From the NCBI GenBank assembly GCA_910588295.1, contig CAJUQO010000005.1, positions 1 through 64,000 of the forward strand: 64,000 nucleotides of DNA, written 5' to 3'. The notes below the pieces were generated by a model. The model was not told the origin of the DNA, searched no databases, and saw only the letters and a list, made by a program, of their open reading frames with translations. Below are positions 34,025 through 42,147 of the stretch, piece by piece; the stretch's first letter is position 1, and each line of letters starts with the position of its first letter. The DNA comes from an uncultured Lachnospiraceae bacterium. Its GTDB lineage: Bacteria; Bacillota; Clostridia; Lachnospirales; Lachnospiraceae. A program made the translations under genes and the position numbers.

Positions 34025-36856
34025 ATGGCAGAGATATGCAGGGCAATTACATTTATAAATCATCATATACCATACAGGGAATACGCAGATTTACATTTTA
34101 AGTATATTACGCTGGGCTTTTTTGACGGCATGGATACCCAATTATTGCATGTTGATTACAAGCGGGACGGGCTACAGGCATTATGGCGATATGTTTTGGA
34201 AAGGACGGCGCAAAATAGTGGGTTGTATTCTTTTCAAAATCTGTTTTGTTTCAGTGACGACGCATGGAATAATTGCCGTGACAGTGAGTTTTGGGAAGAA
34301 GATACGGACAGAAAATATCCGTTAACCTTTGTTTCGCTGCTGCAATTGAATGAATACTCGGCGGATAAAGACGGAGTACGGAAAAAATGTATGGAATACA
34401 GAAATATAGTCAGCGATATATTAGGAGATGAAGGCAGGGTTTATGTATATGGAACGATTGATAAAAATGATTTTGTCGTGTGCATGAAGTGTACGCATTA
34501 TGAGAAAGCAGTTAAAACGATAAAGGAAATGCACAGGGCGCATAATACGATATATAGCTATACGGTCTTTTCCGTTATGAACCGTATACTGGAGAACCTG
34601 AATTGTACGGACTATAAGGGGCTATTTCAACAGCATCTGCCGTCTATATGTTTAAAAGGGGTTGCTAACAGCTTTGACCCATTAGGAAAGGTGACCTTGG
34701 ATAAACGGTATTATAATTTTTGCATGCACCTTGTAAGCAGCATTTACGTTATTGATCCAGATAGACTGGACGCATTGCAGGGGATGGAGGCAGAGGATCC
34801 TGATTGGGAAAAGGATGGGAAAATAAAGATTGATTATAAGATTTATGATATTTTGGGCGATGATGATTTTCGCCTGATTGTACGAAATGTAAATCTGGGC
34901 AGACTCTTGAAATTGTATGCAGATGACGGTATGCTTTCATATAAAAACGACTTTTTCCGTTTTAGCCTTTTTTCATCTGGTTTATTGTTGAATACAGAGA
35001 CAAAGATAAAAACGTTTGAATTAGAAAAAGAATATATAGATGAAACATTGCAAAAAATGAATGAGGAATTTCAGACACCGAAATGTGATTTGCTTGAGAG
35101 CGGCATGAGAAGTATTAAAGCCATTATCTCTGGAGAAGATGTGTGTGCAAATGAAAAAATTGTAACATGTTGCCATGCTATGTGGCAATTGATTCAGTCT
35201 ATGAAAGCATTGGAAGTAGCTCCGACAAAAAAATATGATTTTCTGTCGTTATATTATCCGCTGCAGGGATTTGTCAATATCCTGGAGCAAAAAATATCCA
35301 GCGGAAAAAGTGATGCGGCTGAATTGTTTGTTGAAAATGAAAGTGTGTTTGATTTCATTCAAAAAATCAGCATGACTATACATGGGACATTGAGAACAGA
35401 TATTCAATTTTTTCAAATTCGGGATTTTAATTCCATTATTGATTATGCGCCGGCAAAATTACGGGCGTTTTACACTTTGTGGACGTTCAAGATTAAGGAT
35501 TATTACAAACTGTTTGGAGATCACGGAAGTGGTAATGAGTATTCTTTTATATTTTCACCGGGGATGTTTAGTGGGACATCTGTCCGGCAATTATTAAAAA
35601 AGAATGACGAGGAGCACCGCCTGATGCTGATCACCGTACCAGAGAGGCACTTATATATCCCTAAGTGGCTTTCTATACTTATTGTTCATGAAAGCGGCCA
35701 TTTCGTAGGATGGAAAACACGGAACAGGCCTTACCGGCAGGAGATTTGGATGAAGTGCTGTGCGAGGATATTATTACTGGAAGTACGAGAATATGTTATG
35801 CAAAGCCATCCACGGAAATTCATAAAATATATTCAGTGGTACTATGGGGTGAATGGAAGACTTGAGGAGGACTTCTTATCGTGTTTAGAAAGTGCTGTAA
35901 AAGATTTGACGAAACATGAGCCGCTTTGGCCTCATCAATATCATTCTGAAAACTCAATTAACACAATTAATCAGGCATTTTGCGATGTGGGAAACATTTA
36001 TATTGAAAAACTGGTTGGCGAGGAATGCGAGCGGATTGCCAATAGTATTATATCTGATTTGAATTTTAAAAAGAAAGATTATAAAAGCTTTGCCAGAAAA
36101 ATGAAGGAAATAAGAAGTTGTGTTATTGGCGGGGACGAGAATATAGGACGGTTTTATGATTTGTTTAAAATATACATTCTGCCAGAATTATTGGAAGAGT
36201 TTCGGTATATATCTTCGGAGGCCTATTCGGATGTTGCCGCCATACTGACGTTAAATTTAAGTCCGGTTACATATCTTTCTTCTTTCTTTTTCTGTGAATT
36301 GGATAGGAATTATCTGAGAAAAGAGAATCCTGATATGGATATGATTCTTCCGCTCCGGATCGCCCTCACTGTGAAAACAATAAGTACTATTGTGAGTAAA
36401 AAAGAGAACGGAAAATGGCTGCGGGATAATGAGAAAGATTTTTATGATGCGTGGTTTGGCAATGTATTGTCGACTTTACCTCAAAAATTTCCATATGAAT
36501 CGGTTGAAGCTGACCTTGCGATAAAATGTTATGCTATCTTTCAAGAGCCGGATTACGGATTGAATATTGGAGAGTACCGTGGCGTTTACCAGGCTCAGAC
36601 AAAAGAGGTTAGTTTTGCGAAGACGAATTTGTTTGCTGATCAAAAAATACGGGACACGCTTCTGACATACCTGAAAAAGTGTGCAGAAGATTATCTGTCT
36701 ATACTTATGGGGGATGAGGCCGCACAGAAAAAAAAGAAAGATATTGTGTCAGTGTATTCCAGCATCGCCGGAAATTCTGCAAACAGGATGATGCAGGGAA
36801 TGGAAAGATTTCTGAATAAAGAATGCATGGAAGTAATGGGTGTGTCCAGTGGATGA
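34025..36856 (+). CDS. Large protein with HExxH metalloprotease motif, unknown family
   Basis: A 943-residue soluble protein without signal peptide. The core LSILIVHESGHFVGWKTRN places a zinc-protease signature at His555-Glu556-x-x-His559. A second block YISSEAYSDVAAIL (Glu732, Asp736) looks like the third-ligand motif of thermolysin-type gluzincins (NEAISD), though the 173-residue spacing is long. The N-terminal ~200 residues alternate strands and helices (KYITLGFFDGMD; VYVYGTIDKNDFVVCMKC then a helix) and could be a ferredoxin/cyclase-like fold; this is tentative. GGAGG precedes the ATG by 9 bases. It is AT-rich and pairs with the membrane protein upstream. I do not recognise the full-length family. 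Confidence 0.8.
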   Translation: MAEICRAITFINHHIPYREYADLHFKYITLGFFDGMDTQLLHVDYKRDGLQALWRYVLERTAQNSGLYSFQNLFCFSDDAWNNCRDSEFWEEDTDRKYPLTFVSLLQLNEYSADKDGVRKKCMEYRNIVSDILGDEGRVYVYGTIDKNDFVVCMKCTHYEKAVKTIKEMHRAHNTIYSYTVFSVMNRILENLNCTDYKGLFQQHLPSICLKGVANSFDPLGKVTLDKRYYNFCMHLVSSIYVIDPDRLDALQGMEAEDPDWEKDGKIKIDYKIYDILGDDDFRLIVRNVNLGRLLKLYADDGMLSYKNDFFRFSLFSSGLLLNTETKIKTFELEKEYIDETLQKMNEEFQTPKCDLLESGMRSIKAIISGEDVCANEKIVTCCHAMWQLIQSMKALEVAPTKKYDFLSLYYPLQGFVNILEQKISSGKSDAAELFVENESVFDFIQKISMTIHGTLRTDIQFFQIRDFNSIIDYAPAKLRAFYTLWTFKIKDYYKLFGDHGSGNEYSFIFSPGMFSGTSVRQLLKKNDEEHRLMLITVPERHLYIPKWLSILIVHESGHFVGWKTRNRPYRQEIWMKCCARILLLEVREYVMQSHPRKFIKYIQWYYGVNGRLEEDFLSCLESAVKDLTKHEPLWPHQYHSENSINTINQAFCDVGNIYIEKLVGEECERIANSIISDLNFKKKDYKSFARKMKEIRSCVIGGDENIGRFYDLFKIYILPELLEEFRYISSEAYSDVAAILTLNLSPVTYLSSFFFCELDRNYLRKENPDMDMILPLRIALTVKTISTIVSKKENGKWLRDNEKDFYDAWFGNVLSTLPQKFPYESVEADLAIKCYAIFQEPDYGLNIGEYRGVYQAQTKEVSFAKTNLFADQKIRDTLLTYLKKCAEDYLSILMGDEAAQKKKKDIVSVYSSIAGNSANRMMQGMERFLNKECMEVMGVSSG

Positions 36857-36893
36857 TTTTGAGTAAGCGTGCATAAAATAATTATAAAAATAT

Positions 36894-36922
36894 TTGACCA
36901 GGTCAATTGTGTGTGATATAAT
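36894..36922 (+). promoter_or_regulatory. Strong promoter with palindromic operator over the -35
   Basis: TTGACC (36894-36899), a 17-base spacer and a perfect TATAAT (36917-36922). The -35 is half of the perfect 13-bp palindrome TTGACC-A-GGTCAA (36894-36906). A dimeric regulator bound there would block RNA polymerase. Confidence 0.75.
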
Positions 36923-36954
36923 TTACCGGAACCCGGGAAGTTAGGAGAAAAAGA

Positions 36955-37170
36955 ATGGAATATTTGGCTAATAGTGGAATGTCATATGAGATTCCGCGTC
37001 ATGGTATATACGTAAAAGATCGCCTATGGAAGCATGCTGAGGCGAACAGTAAATATTTTGATTTGGAAAGGGATACAGAAGTCGGCTTTCATTTGAGGAA
37101 TATGGATGATATGAGGCAACAGTATCTTAAGGATGTCTGCCAGGGTGTTCCGTGGGAAAATCCTTCATAA
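36955..37170 (+). CDS. Small orphan protein, 71 aa
   Basis: A charged, aromatic-rich 71-residue protein (RHGIYVKDRLWKHAEANSKY ... QGVPWENPS) with no membrane segment and no recognised family. The strong promoter at 36894-36922, an AGGAG ribosome-binding site and the AT-rich codon use shared with its neighbours argue that it is expressed. It might be a regulator of the palindrome, an antitoxin-like protein or a fragment of a larger gene; nothing in the sequence decides this. Confidence 0.55.
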   Translation: MEYLANSGMSYEIPRHGIYVKDRLWKHAEANSKYFDLERDTEVGFHLRNMDDMRQQYLKDVCQGVPWENPS

Positions 37171-37520
37171 AGGTAGTGGTGGTTTGTTATAATATACTTG
37201 AGTGTGGAGCACTCCGAGGCTGTACCGGCAACGATCTGGCTTCGATGGAGAGTTTCTGCAGAAGGAGGCTTTCAAACTGATGCAAAATGATATTGCACGG
37301 TTTGGAGGCCTTTTATGTATGGCTTTTGTCTGTTTGAACTTTGAACAGTCAAAGGCCATAATTGTGTTTATGCGTTGCATGATAGAATACCGAATACGAT
37401 CATTAAAAGTTCGCCTATGGCGAAGGGCCGTATTCACTCTCGGCGGAATATATACGTTCTTACGGACTTTGCAGTAAATGCAAAGTCCTGGGCCGAATAG
37501 TTACCAGAAGCTGCCTTATA
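37171..37520 (+). other. Structured intergenic region, possible non-coding RNA
   Basis: A TATAAT at 37188-37193 (with TTCATA 18 bases upstream) could start a transcript. Nested dyads follow: GAATACG / CGTATTC (37392-37398, 37429-37435) enclosing TTCGCC-TAT-GGCGAA (37410-37424), and a perfect 10-bp hairpin GGACTTTGCA / TGCAAAGTCC (37464-37473, 37479-37488). A 91-codon frame at 37202-37477 has no recognisable domain. I regard the structure as more credible than the frame. Confidence 0.4.
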
Positions 37521-37564
37521 CTGTGGTAAACCTCCTGACATTGCGGGCGGAATTGTTGTAAACT
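37521..37564 (+). repeat. 44-nt leader repeat, copy 2
   Basis: The second copy of the block at 32491-32534, with a single A/G difference. It lies 55 bases ahead of the phosphatase gene. Downstream similarity (GGGAAAGGATG..TAAAGCGGCAT against GGGCAAAGGGATG..TAACGGCAGCAT) suggests a shared leader as well as the promoter-like core. Confidence 0.85.
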
Positions 37565-37619
37565 TTAATAATATATGGGCAAAATAAAACAGGTATGGGA
37601 AAGGATGGTGTAAAGCGGC

Positions 37620-38381
37620 ATGGGTTATGAGAGGGTAATTGAGCTTGTCAAATCGGCGAAAAAGATTGTGGATAATGAGCTTCTGAAAAAGGATATCCAT
37701 ATGAAAGGGGCGGCGAATTTTGTGACGGCTGTCGACACGGAGATCAGCAGGTACTTAAAGGAGCGGCTGAAGGAATATTATCCGGAGGTCGGTTTTTTTT
37801 CGGAGGAGGAAGAGGGGAGTCTGTCAGATCCCTGCTGGATTCTGGATCCCATTGACGGAACGACGAATCTGGTGTATGGCTACAATATGAGCACGGTCTC
37901 TCTGGCTCTGTATCAGGGAGGGAGAATACAGTTCGGCGTGGTGTTTAATCCATTTAACGGGGAATGTTTCACTGCGGAATTGGGCAGGGGGGCCTATTTG
38001 GATGGGCACAGGATCCATGTGAGCCAGAGAGAGATGGCGGAAAGTATCATTGAATTTGGAGCCGGATCCACCCATAAGGAAAATGCAGAGGCGAATTTTG
38101 AAATAGCGAAAAGAATGTTTATCCAATGCATTGATATCAGGCGTATTTGTTCTTCCGCACTGTCTTTATGCTATATTGCGGCCGGCCGGATTGACGGCTA
38201 TTTTGAGAAAGTACTTAAGCCTTGGGATTACGCTGCGGGCGCTCTGATTTTGCAGGAGGCGGGAGGCGAGCTGTCGGACTATTATGGGACGGGTCTGCAA
38301 TTTGCCAACCGCTCATCGATCATAGCCGGAAATGGAAAGAATAATAGGATTATGAAAGAAATTATTTCTGAATTTTATTAA
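37620..38381 (+). CDS. Inositol monophosphatase/CysQ-superfamily phosphatase
   Basis: A 253-residue Mg2+-dependent, Li+-sensitive type phosphatase. Metal-binding motifs are intact: GFFSEEEEG (Glu pair near residue 60), W-I-L-D76-P-I-D79-G-T-T-N, and the C-terminal KPWDYAAGALILQEAGG (third Asp). The superfamily acts on inositol phosphates, fructose-1,6-bisphosphate or 3'-phosphoadenosine 5'-phosphate (PAP). Two settings are possible. As CysQ it would clear PAP made by the sulfotransferase encoded 6.5 kb downstream. Alternatively it acts with the membrane protein 17 bases downstream, with which it forms an operon. The start lacks a strong ribosome-binding site. Confidence 0.88.
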   Translation: MGYERVIELVKSAKKIVDNELLKKDIHMKGAANFVTAVDTEISRYLKERLKEYYPEVGFFSEEEEGSLSDPCWILDPIDGTTNLVYGYNMSTVSLALYQGGRIQFGVVFNPFNGECFTAELGRGAYLDGHRIHVSQREMAESIIEFGAGSTHKENAEANFEIAKRMFIQCIDIRRICSSALSLCYIAAGRIDGYFEKVLKPWDYAAGALILQEAGGELSDYYGTGLQFANRSSIIAGNGKNNRIMKEIISEFY

Positions 38382-38398
38382 ATACAGAGGCTGTACGA

Positions 38399-39220
38399 AT
38401 GAGAAAAAAGAGAATGGATCAGAAAGTGGGCAAAAATACCAGGGTATATCATGAAATGATGACGGGGACGGCCACGGCTTTCCTGACGCTGGTAGATTTG
38501 TACTGTATTCTGTTTAACAATACGGTTGAAGAGTTTTTTTGGGGAAAGATAGAGAGCATAATGGTGCGGAAGATTCTGCAGTTTGTGTTGTATTTCCTTG
38601 TGTTTAATTTACTGTATCGGATTGTGCTGAGGGGAGTATGTACCTATATGGAACAGCGTTGGATCCGGCACCACAAAGATCTGTGGATTCGGGGCAAATG
38701 GCTGCATATCCATGAAAAAGCGGACGGGTCGATCCGGATCGGTGTGGTTACTATCCAACAAAATTTTTATGAGATCAAGGTGGATGCGAAAAACATGTCT
38801 TATCCGGAAGAAAAAGGATCCGTTACCACAAACTGGGAATATCATTCTGCGAAATTGTCAGAAGAGAGAGGGAGTTATAACGTAATTGGCTGCTATGAGG
38901 CGATCAAAGACGGGATAGACCAGGGAAACCAGGGGATACATGCGCTGAAGATCCGGAATCGGGATGGCAAGGGTTATCCCAGAGAATTGTCAGGTAAATT
39001 CAGCGATACATTTAGAAAGGAAAAAACGGGTAAGGAATCCGTAGATCTGGGCGACCACTGCGGTAAGCTGACATTGTTTTGGATGACAGAGAAAGTGGAA
39101 AATATCGTCTATCCGGCGGGGAGTTTATGTGAGGAAGAATTAATCAAGTTAGACCAGAACAGCCGCTGTGCGGATGAACCCTTTGTGCAGGCATTAAAAA
39201 AATTGAGCCGGAGGACTTGA
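38399..39220 (+). CDS. Two-helix, beta-rich membrane protein resembling Cap15/2TM-beta effectors
   Basis: A 273-residue protein. Two membrane helices lie near residues 17-40 and 57-80, followed by a basic stretch and a strand-rich domain (~95-273). That domain opens with IRGKWLHIHEKADGSIRIG, then VVTIQQNFYEIKVDA, a W-E-Y-H-S segment and alternating polar strands. The layout of two helices plus a small beta-barrel, with an initial G-x-W, resembles the SMODS-associated 2TM-beta (Cap15) effectors of CBASS immunity, which disrupt the inner membrane on binding a cyclic nucleotide. No CD-NTase gene is adjacent. The resemblance is by eye only. It shares an operon with the phosphatase. Confidence 0.5.
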   Translation: MRKKRMDQKVGKNTRVYHEMMTGTATAFLTLVDLYCILFNNTVEEFFWGKIESIMVRKILQFVLYFLVFNLLYRIVLRGVCTYMEQRWIRHHKDLWIRGKWLHIHEKADGSIRIGVVTIQQNFYEIKVDAKNMSYPEEKGSVTTNWEYHSAKLSEERGSYNVIGCYEAIKDGIDQGNQGIHALKIRNRDGKGYPRELSGKFSDTFRKEKTGKESVDLGDHCGKLTLFWMTEKVENIVYPAGSLCEEELIKLDQNSRCADEPFVQALKKLSRRT

Positions 39221-39673
39221 AGGGGCGGAAATTCTGGCGGTTTTGGCGGATCCATTTGTGGGGAAAGAGAAAAACAGGGTGGGAAGAGCGGAACAATAAG
39301 CCGGGGGCTGGACAGTATAAATTGCTGTTGCTCAATTTGCTGTTTTTTATGTATGGAGGATGTCTTCAATATTTTTAGGCCATGGCTTTGATGTGTAAAG
39401 CTCATTATAATATACGTGCATTTTTTAAAAAGAGTTTTTCTATAGTTTCCTGAGATTTTATATTGTTATTCTTGTGTTCTGGCCCAGGAATATGTTATAT
39501 TAAAAAGCGATAAAAAGGATTAGACAAACGGTAAATGAAAACGCAGCTTACTTATTGTAAATTAGTGTAAAGCTATATGATACTATATAAATGCATGGAA
39601 ATAATTGATTAAGAGTGGATTTGATATATAGATCAGTAAAAAGTGTAGATCCAGGAAACGGAGATAATAAAAA
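39221..39673 (+). other. AT-rich intergenic region
   Basis: No gene is seen in these 453 bases. A weak hairpin AAATTG / CAATTT (39319-39338) followed by TTTTTT (39343-39348) may end the phosphatase/membrane-protein transcript. The last 120 bases are very AT-rich, with TTGTAA and TATGAT 15 bases apart (39555-39581) as a poor promoter candidate for the next gene. Confidence 0.4.
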
Positions 39674-40846
39674 ATGAGAAAAGGACTTAAAGGAAACAGA
39701 CTATCTACAGAAACGATGCTTGAATATAACGGCCGCATTTGGTTTGCGGAGGCGGATAGTAACGGGATTTACTCTTATGATTTAAAAAGTAAAAGAAGTA
39801 CTCTGGAATGTATTATTGAAGAAGAACCGTCCAATGGGAAACGTTTATTTCGCACAATGACGATTTGTGGTGATGATTTATATGTGTTTCCTTTTTCGGC
39901 AGAAAATGCATATAAAATTAATTTGCATACGAAAAAGGTTGAATGTATAAAGATTGATACGCCTCCGAAAAACAGTTATGATCATTATTCTTCCCAGGCA
40001 AAATTTCTGTCTTCGTTTCGATATGGTCAGAAGATTTTTGCCGTGGGGGTTACATACCCGGCTATTCTCGAGTATGATGTTGAAACAGGAATTATACAGT
40101 ATTATAGTGAATGGCTTCCTGAGATACGCGCCTGTTTTAAAAATAAGGAAAAGGTACTGTTTCGTCGGGCTGAGATGGTAATGAATAAGCTGTATATCCC
40201 GTCCGGGAGGGGAGATATATTGCTGATATTTGACATGTTTACAAAAGAATATGAGATTCGCAGGATTGGGATTGGTGAAGACGGATTTTCAGCTGTTTGT
40301 TATGATGGGAATGACTTTTGGCTTGCTCCCTTGAGTATGGGCGCGGTTATACGATGGAATGAAAAAACGGGAAAATATACTGTATATGATAATTTTCCTG
40401 ATGATTTTGTTAAAGCAGATCATGGTATAAATGATATTGTTTTTTGGCACGATACAGTGATTTTGTTTCCGGGACTGTCGAATATGCTTTTGGTAATAAA
40501 TCAACAGACAGACGAGATTGTGGAGCTGGGTTATAAGCTGCGAAATATGAGTTCGGTTTCGCAATATATTCAGGAAAATACATTATATGCATTTTCTGGA
40601 AGCGAGGATATTTTGATCGTATTTGATGGAGATATACATTGTTTGGAAATGCTGTCTATTGAAGCGCCTCAGGATGAGGACTGCTGTTTGGAAAAGATAG
40701 ATTATATTCCAGAAAACAGGATTGATACAGTGAAGGAATTTATATATATTTTTCCTGAAAATAGTACTAAGCGAAATGATGAGGGTGAAAGAAAAAGAAC
40801 CGGGAGTAATAAATTAATATGGAATGAAATCAAAGAGTTAGTGTAA
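39674..40846 (+). CDS. Beta-propeller-like protein, unknown function
   Basis: A 390-residue protein with no signal peptide or membrane helix. Repeating blades of about 45-55 residues carry patterns such as GRIWFAEADSNGIYSYDL, DDLYVFPFSAENAYKINL, GNDFWLAPLSMGAVIRWN and TLYAFSGSEDILIVFDG, typical of a WD40/Kelch/SMP-30-like propeller. No catalytic signature is evident. Codon use is very AT-rich. It stands alone between a hairpin and the surface-protein locus. It may be a binding scaffold or carbohydrate-associated protein. GGAG precedes the ATG. Confidence 0.65.
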   Translation: MRKGLKGNRLSTETMLEYNGRIWFAEADSNGIYSYDLKSKRSTLECIIEEEPSNGKRLFRTMTICGDDLYVFPFSAENAYKINLHTKKVECIKIDTPPKNSYDHYSSQAKFLSSFRYGQKIFAVGVTYPAILEYDVETGIIQYYSEWLPEIRACFKNKEKVLFRRAEMVMNKLYIPSGRGDILLIFDMFTKEYEIRRIGIGEDGFSAVCYDGNDFWLAPLSMGAVIRWNEKTGKYTVYDNFPDDFVKADHGINDIVFWHDTVILFPGLSNMLLVINQQTDEIVELGYKLRNMSSVSQYIQENTLYAFSGSEDILIVFDGDIHCLEMLSIEAPQDEDCCLEKIDYIPENRIDTVKEFIYIFPENSTKRNDEGERKRTGSNKLIWNEIKELV

Positions 40847-40887
40847 GAACAGATAAGAAATATACATGGTAAATGTTTATGTTACAA

Positions 40888-40925
40888 CGAGCCGATAGAA
40901 AATTGTATAAATTTTCATCGGCTCG
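40888..40925. terminator. Perfect-looking hairpin between convergent genes
   Basis: CGAGCCGAT / ATCGGCTCG (9 bp) continues through AAAATT / AATTTT around a GTATA loop. It separates the propeller gene from the convergent surface-protein gene. Tails are not strongly T-rich, but both strands contain T-rich stem parts. Confidence 0.75.
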
Positions 40926-40991
40926 TCATACTATGTTTCAGTTATCTTCGTATGTTATATCATTCTTCGAGAACTGAAATGGTTAATGGAA

Positions 40992-42110
40992 TTATGCTGT
41001 TACAGTAACCGTCAACGTCTTGGTTGTGGTTCCGTCGCTCAGCTCAATTACCCAGTTTCCGACAGCTCTGGTAGAAATCCAGGGACCTCTCAGAACAAAG
41101 TTATCGCCATCAATTTTGTACTGGTCACCAGCAGTAAATGTATTGGATACTGCGCCGCTGACATCAGGTCTTGAAACTACAGTAGCAGATCTGACAGTAA
41201 ATCCGTTTAAAGCAACCGGAAGTCCGGCACCATTACCCTGGGCTTTGCTGTACGTTGCGGTTAAAGTATTTCCGGCTGCGCTGTTGCCTAAGTACTCAAG
41301 CTTATCTGCACCGGCTGTTACAAACCCTTCAGCAGTCTTTGTCAAACCGGTCGGAGCCGCATTTTTAACCCCATCGAAAGAGTAAACACAGCTCAGGGTA
41401 AGCTTTTTAGCACTGGAGCCGGACAGGTCAGACCAGTCGGCGTCTTTACTTATCTGGCCGGAGATAGATACGGCAGCTGAAGTTTCCGTGGTGCCTGTTG
41501 TGGCGGCTTCATATGTGTAGGAACCGCTGTCCTCTTTAAATACGTAATCGGCTTCGCCCAATACAAGCTGCACTTTGCTGGATGTTTCGCCAACGGTTGC
41601 TTCATAGGCATCGCTGCCCGCTGCTGCAGTGAATTTACCGGCGTTGTCTGTTGTTCCGCCTACAATATTCAGCTTAACCTGCTTTTTGGAATCGTCAACA
41701 GTACCTGTTGTCATGATTTCAAGCCCGCTCGCATCGGTTTCCAACTTGTAATCGCAGGTGACGGCAACGGGAACAGAACTCTGATTTTTAATGTTATGCG
41801 CGCCAACGCCAACAATTTTACCGGCGAAAGAGGAAAGATCTTCTTTTTTCGGGCTGGTATTGGTAACACCATCCGGGTTAGAGAAGTAACCGTATACGCC
41901 CTGGGGGTCAAGATTGAAGTTGAGGCCGGTGCTGGTGGGGAGTGTTACTTTATACACCAGAGTGTCAACATAAACATTATCACCGTCAATTTTAATTTCG
42001 TCTCCAGAACCCGGTGCATCAGTAGGGGTGACATTGCCGGCAGATACTGTTACAGGTGTAACTGCCAGGACTGCAGCCATCATTGCGGCTAAAAACTTTT
42101 TTGCTTTCAT
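40992..42110 (-). CDS. Secreted surface protein, unknown family
   Basis: A 372-residue exported protein. A Sec signal (AMMAAVLAVTPVTVSA, cleavage near residue 24) leads into low-charge Thr/Ser/Gly-rich strands. The segment VYKVTLPTSTGLNFNLDPQG, followed by HNIKNQSSVPVAVTCDYKLE, resembles the opening strands of WxL-like and TasA-like surface subunits. A C-terminal Ig-like domain ends TKTLTVTVTA, and there is no sorting signal. AAGGAGG supports the start. The preceding gene on this strand (42148-42693), a membrane-anchored protein, ends 37 bases upstream, so the two form an operon. A pilus, matrix or adhesin subunit is plausible but unproven. Confidence 0.75.
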   Translation of the reverse strand: MKAKKFLAAMMAAVLAVTPVTVSAGNVTPTDAPGSGDEIKIDGDNVYVDTLVYKVTLPTSTGLNFNLDPQGVYGYFSNPDGVTNTSPKKEDLSSFAGKIVGVGAHNIKNQSSVPVAVTCDYKLETDASGLEIMTTGTVDDSKKQVKLNIVGGTTDNAGKFTAAAGSDAYEATVGETSSKVQLVLGEADYVFKEDSGSYTYEAATTGTTETSAAVSISGQISKDADWSDLSGSSAKKLTLSCVYSFDGVKNAAPTGLTKTAEGFVTAGADKLEYLGNSAAGNTLTATYSKAQGNGAGLPVALNGFTVRSATVVSRPDVSGAVSNTFTAGDQYKIDGDNFVLRGPWISTRAVGNWVIELSDGTTTKTLTVTVTA

Positions 42111-42147
42111 TTTTAAAAGTCCTCCTTAATAATATAATGAAAAGCAT

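Noticed and set aside
36955..37170. Toxin-antitoxin pair with the neighbouring frame
   Set aside because: No second small gene with a credible start lies next to it and neither sequence matches a known toxin or antitoxin fold.
37202..37477. 91-codon plus-strand frame
   Set aside because: Overlaps perfect RNA dyads, has no strong start signal and no recognisable fold; kept as a structured intergenic region.
32491..37564. Integrated phage or integrative element bounded by direct repeats
   Set aside because: No integrase, transposase, relaxase or structural gene between the repeats, and each repeat sits at a gene leader; element ends remain only one possibility.
37620..39220. Complete CBASS operon
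   Set aside because: No CD-NTase, Cap2/Cap3 or other accessory gene is adjacent, so only a resemblance of the membrane protein to Cap15 is claimed.
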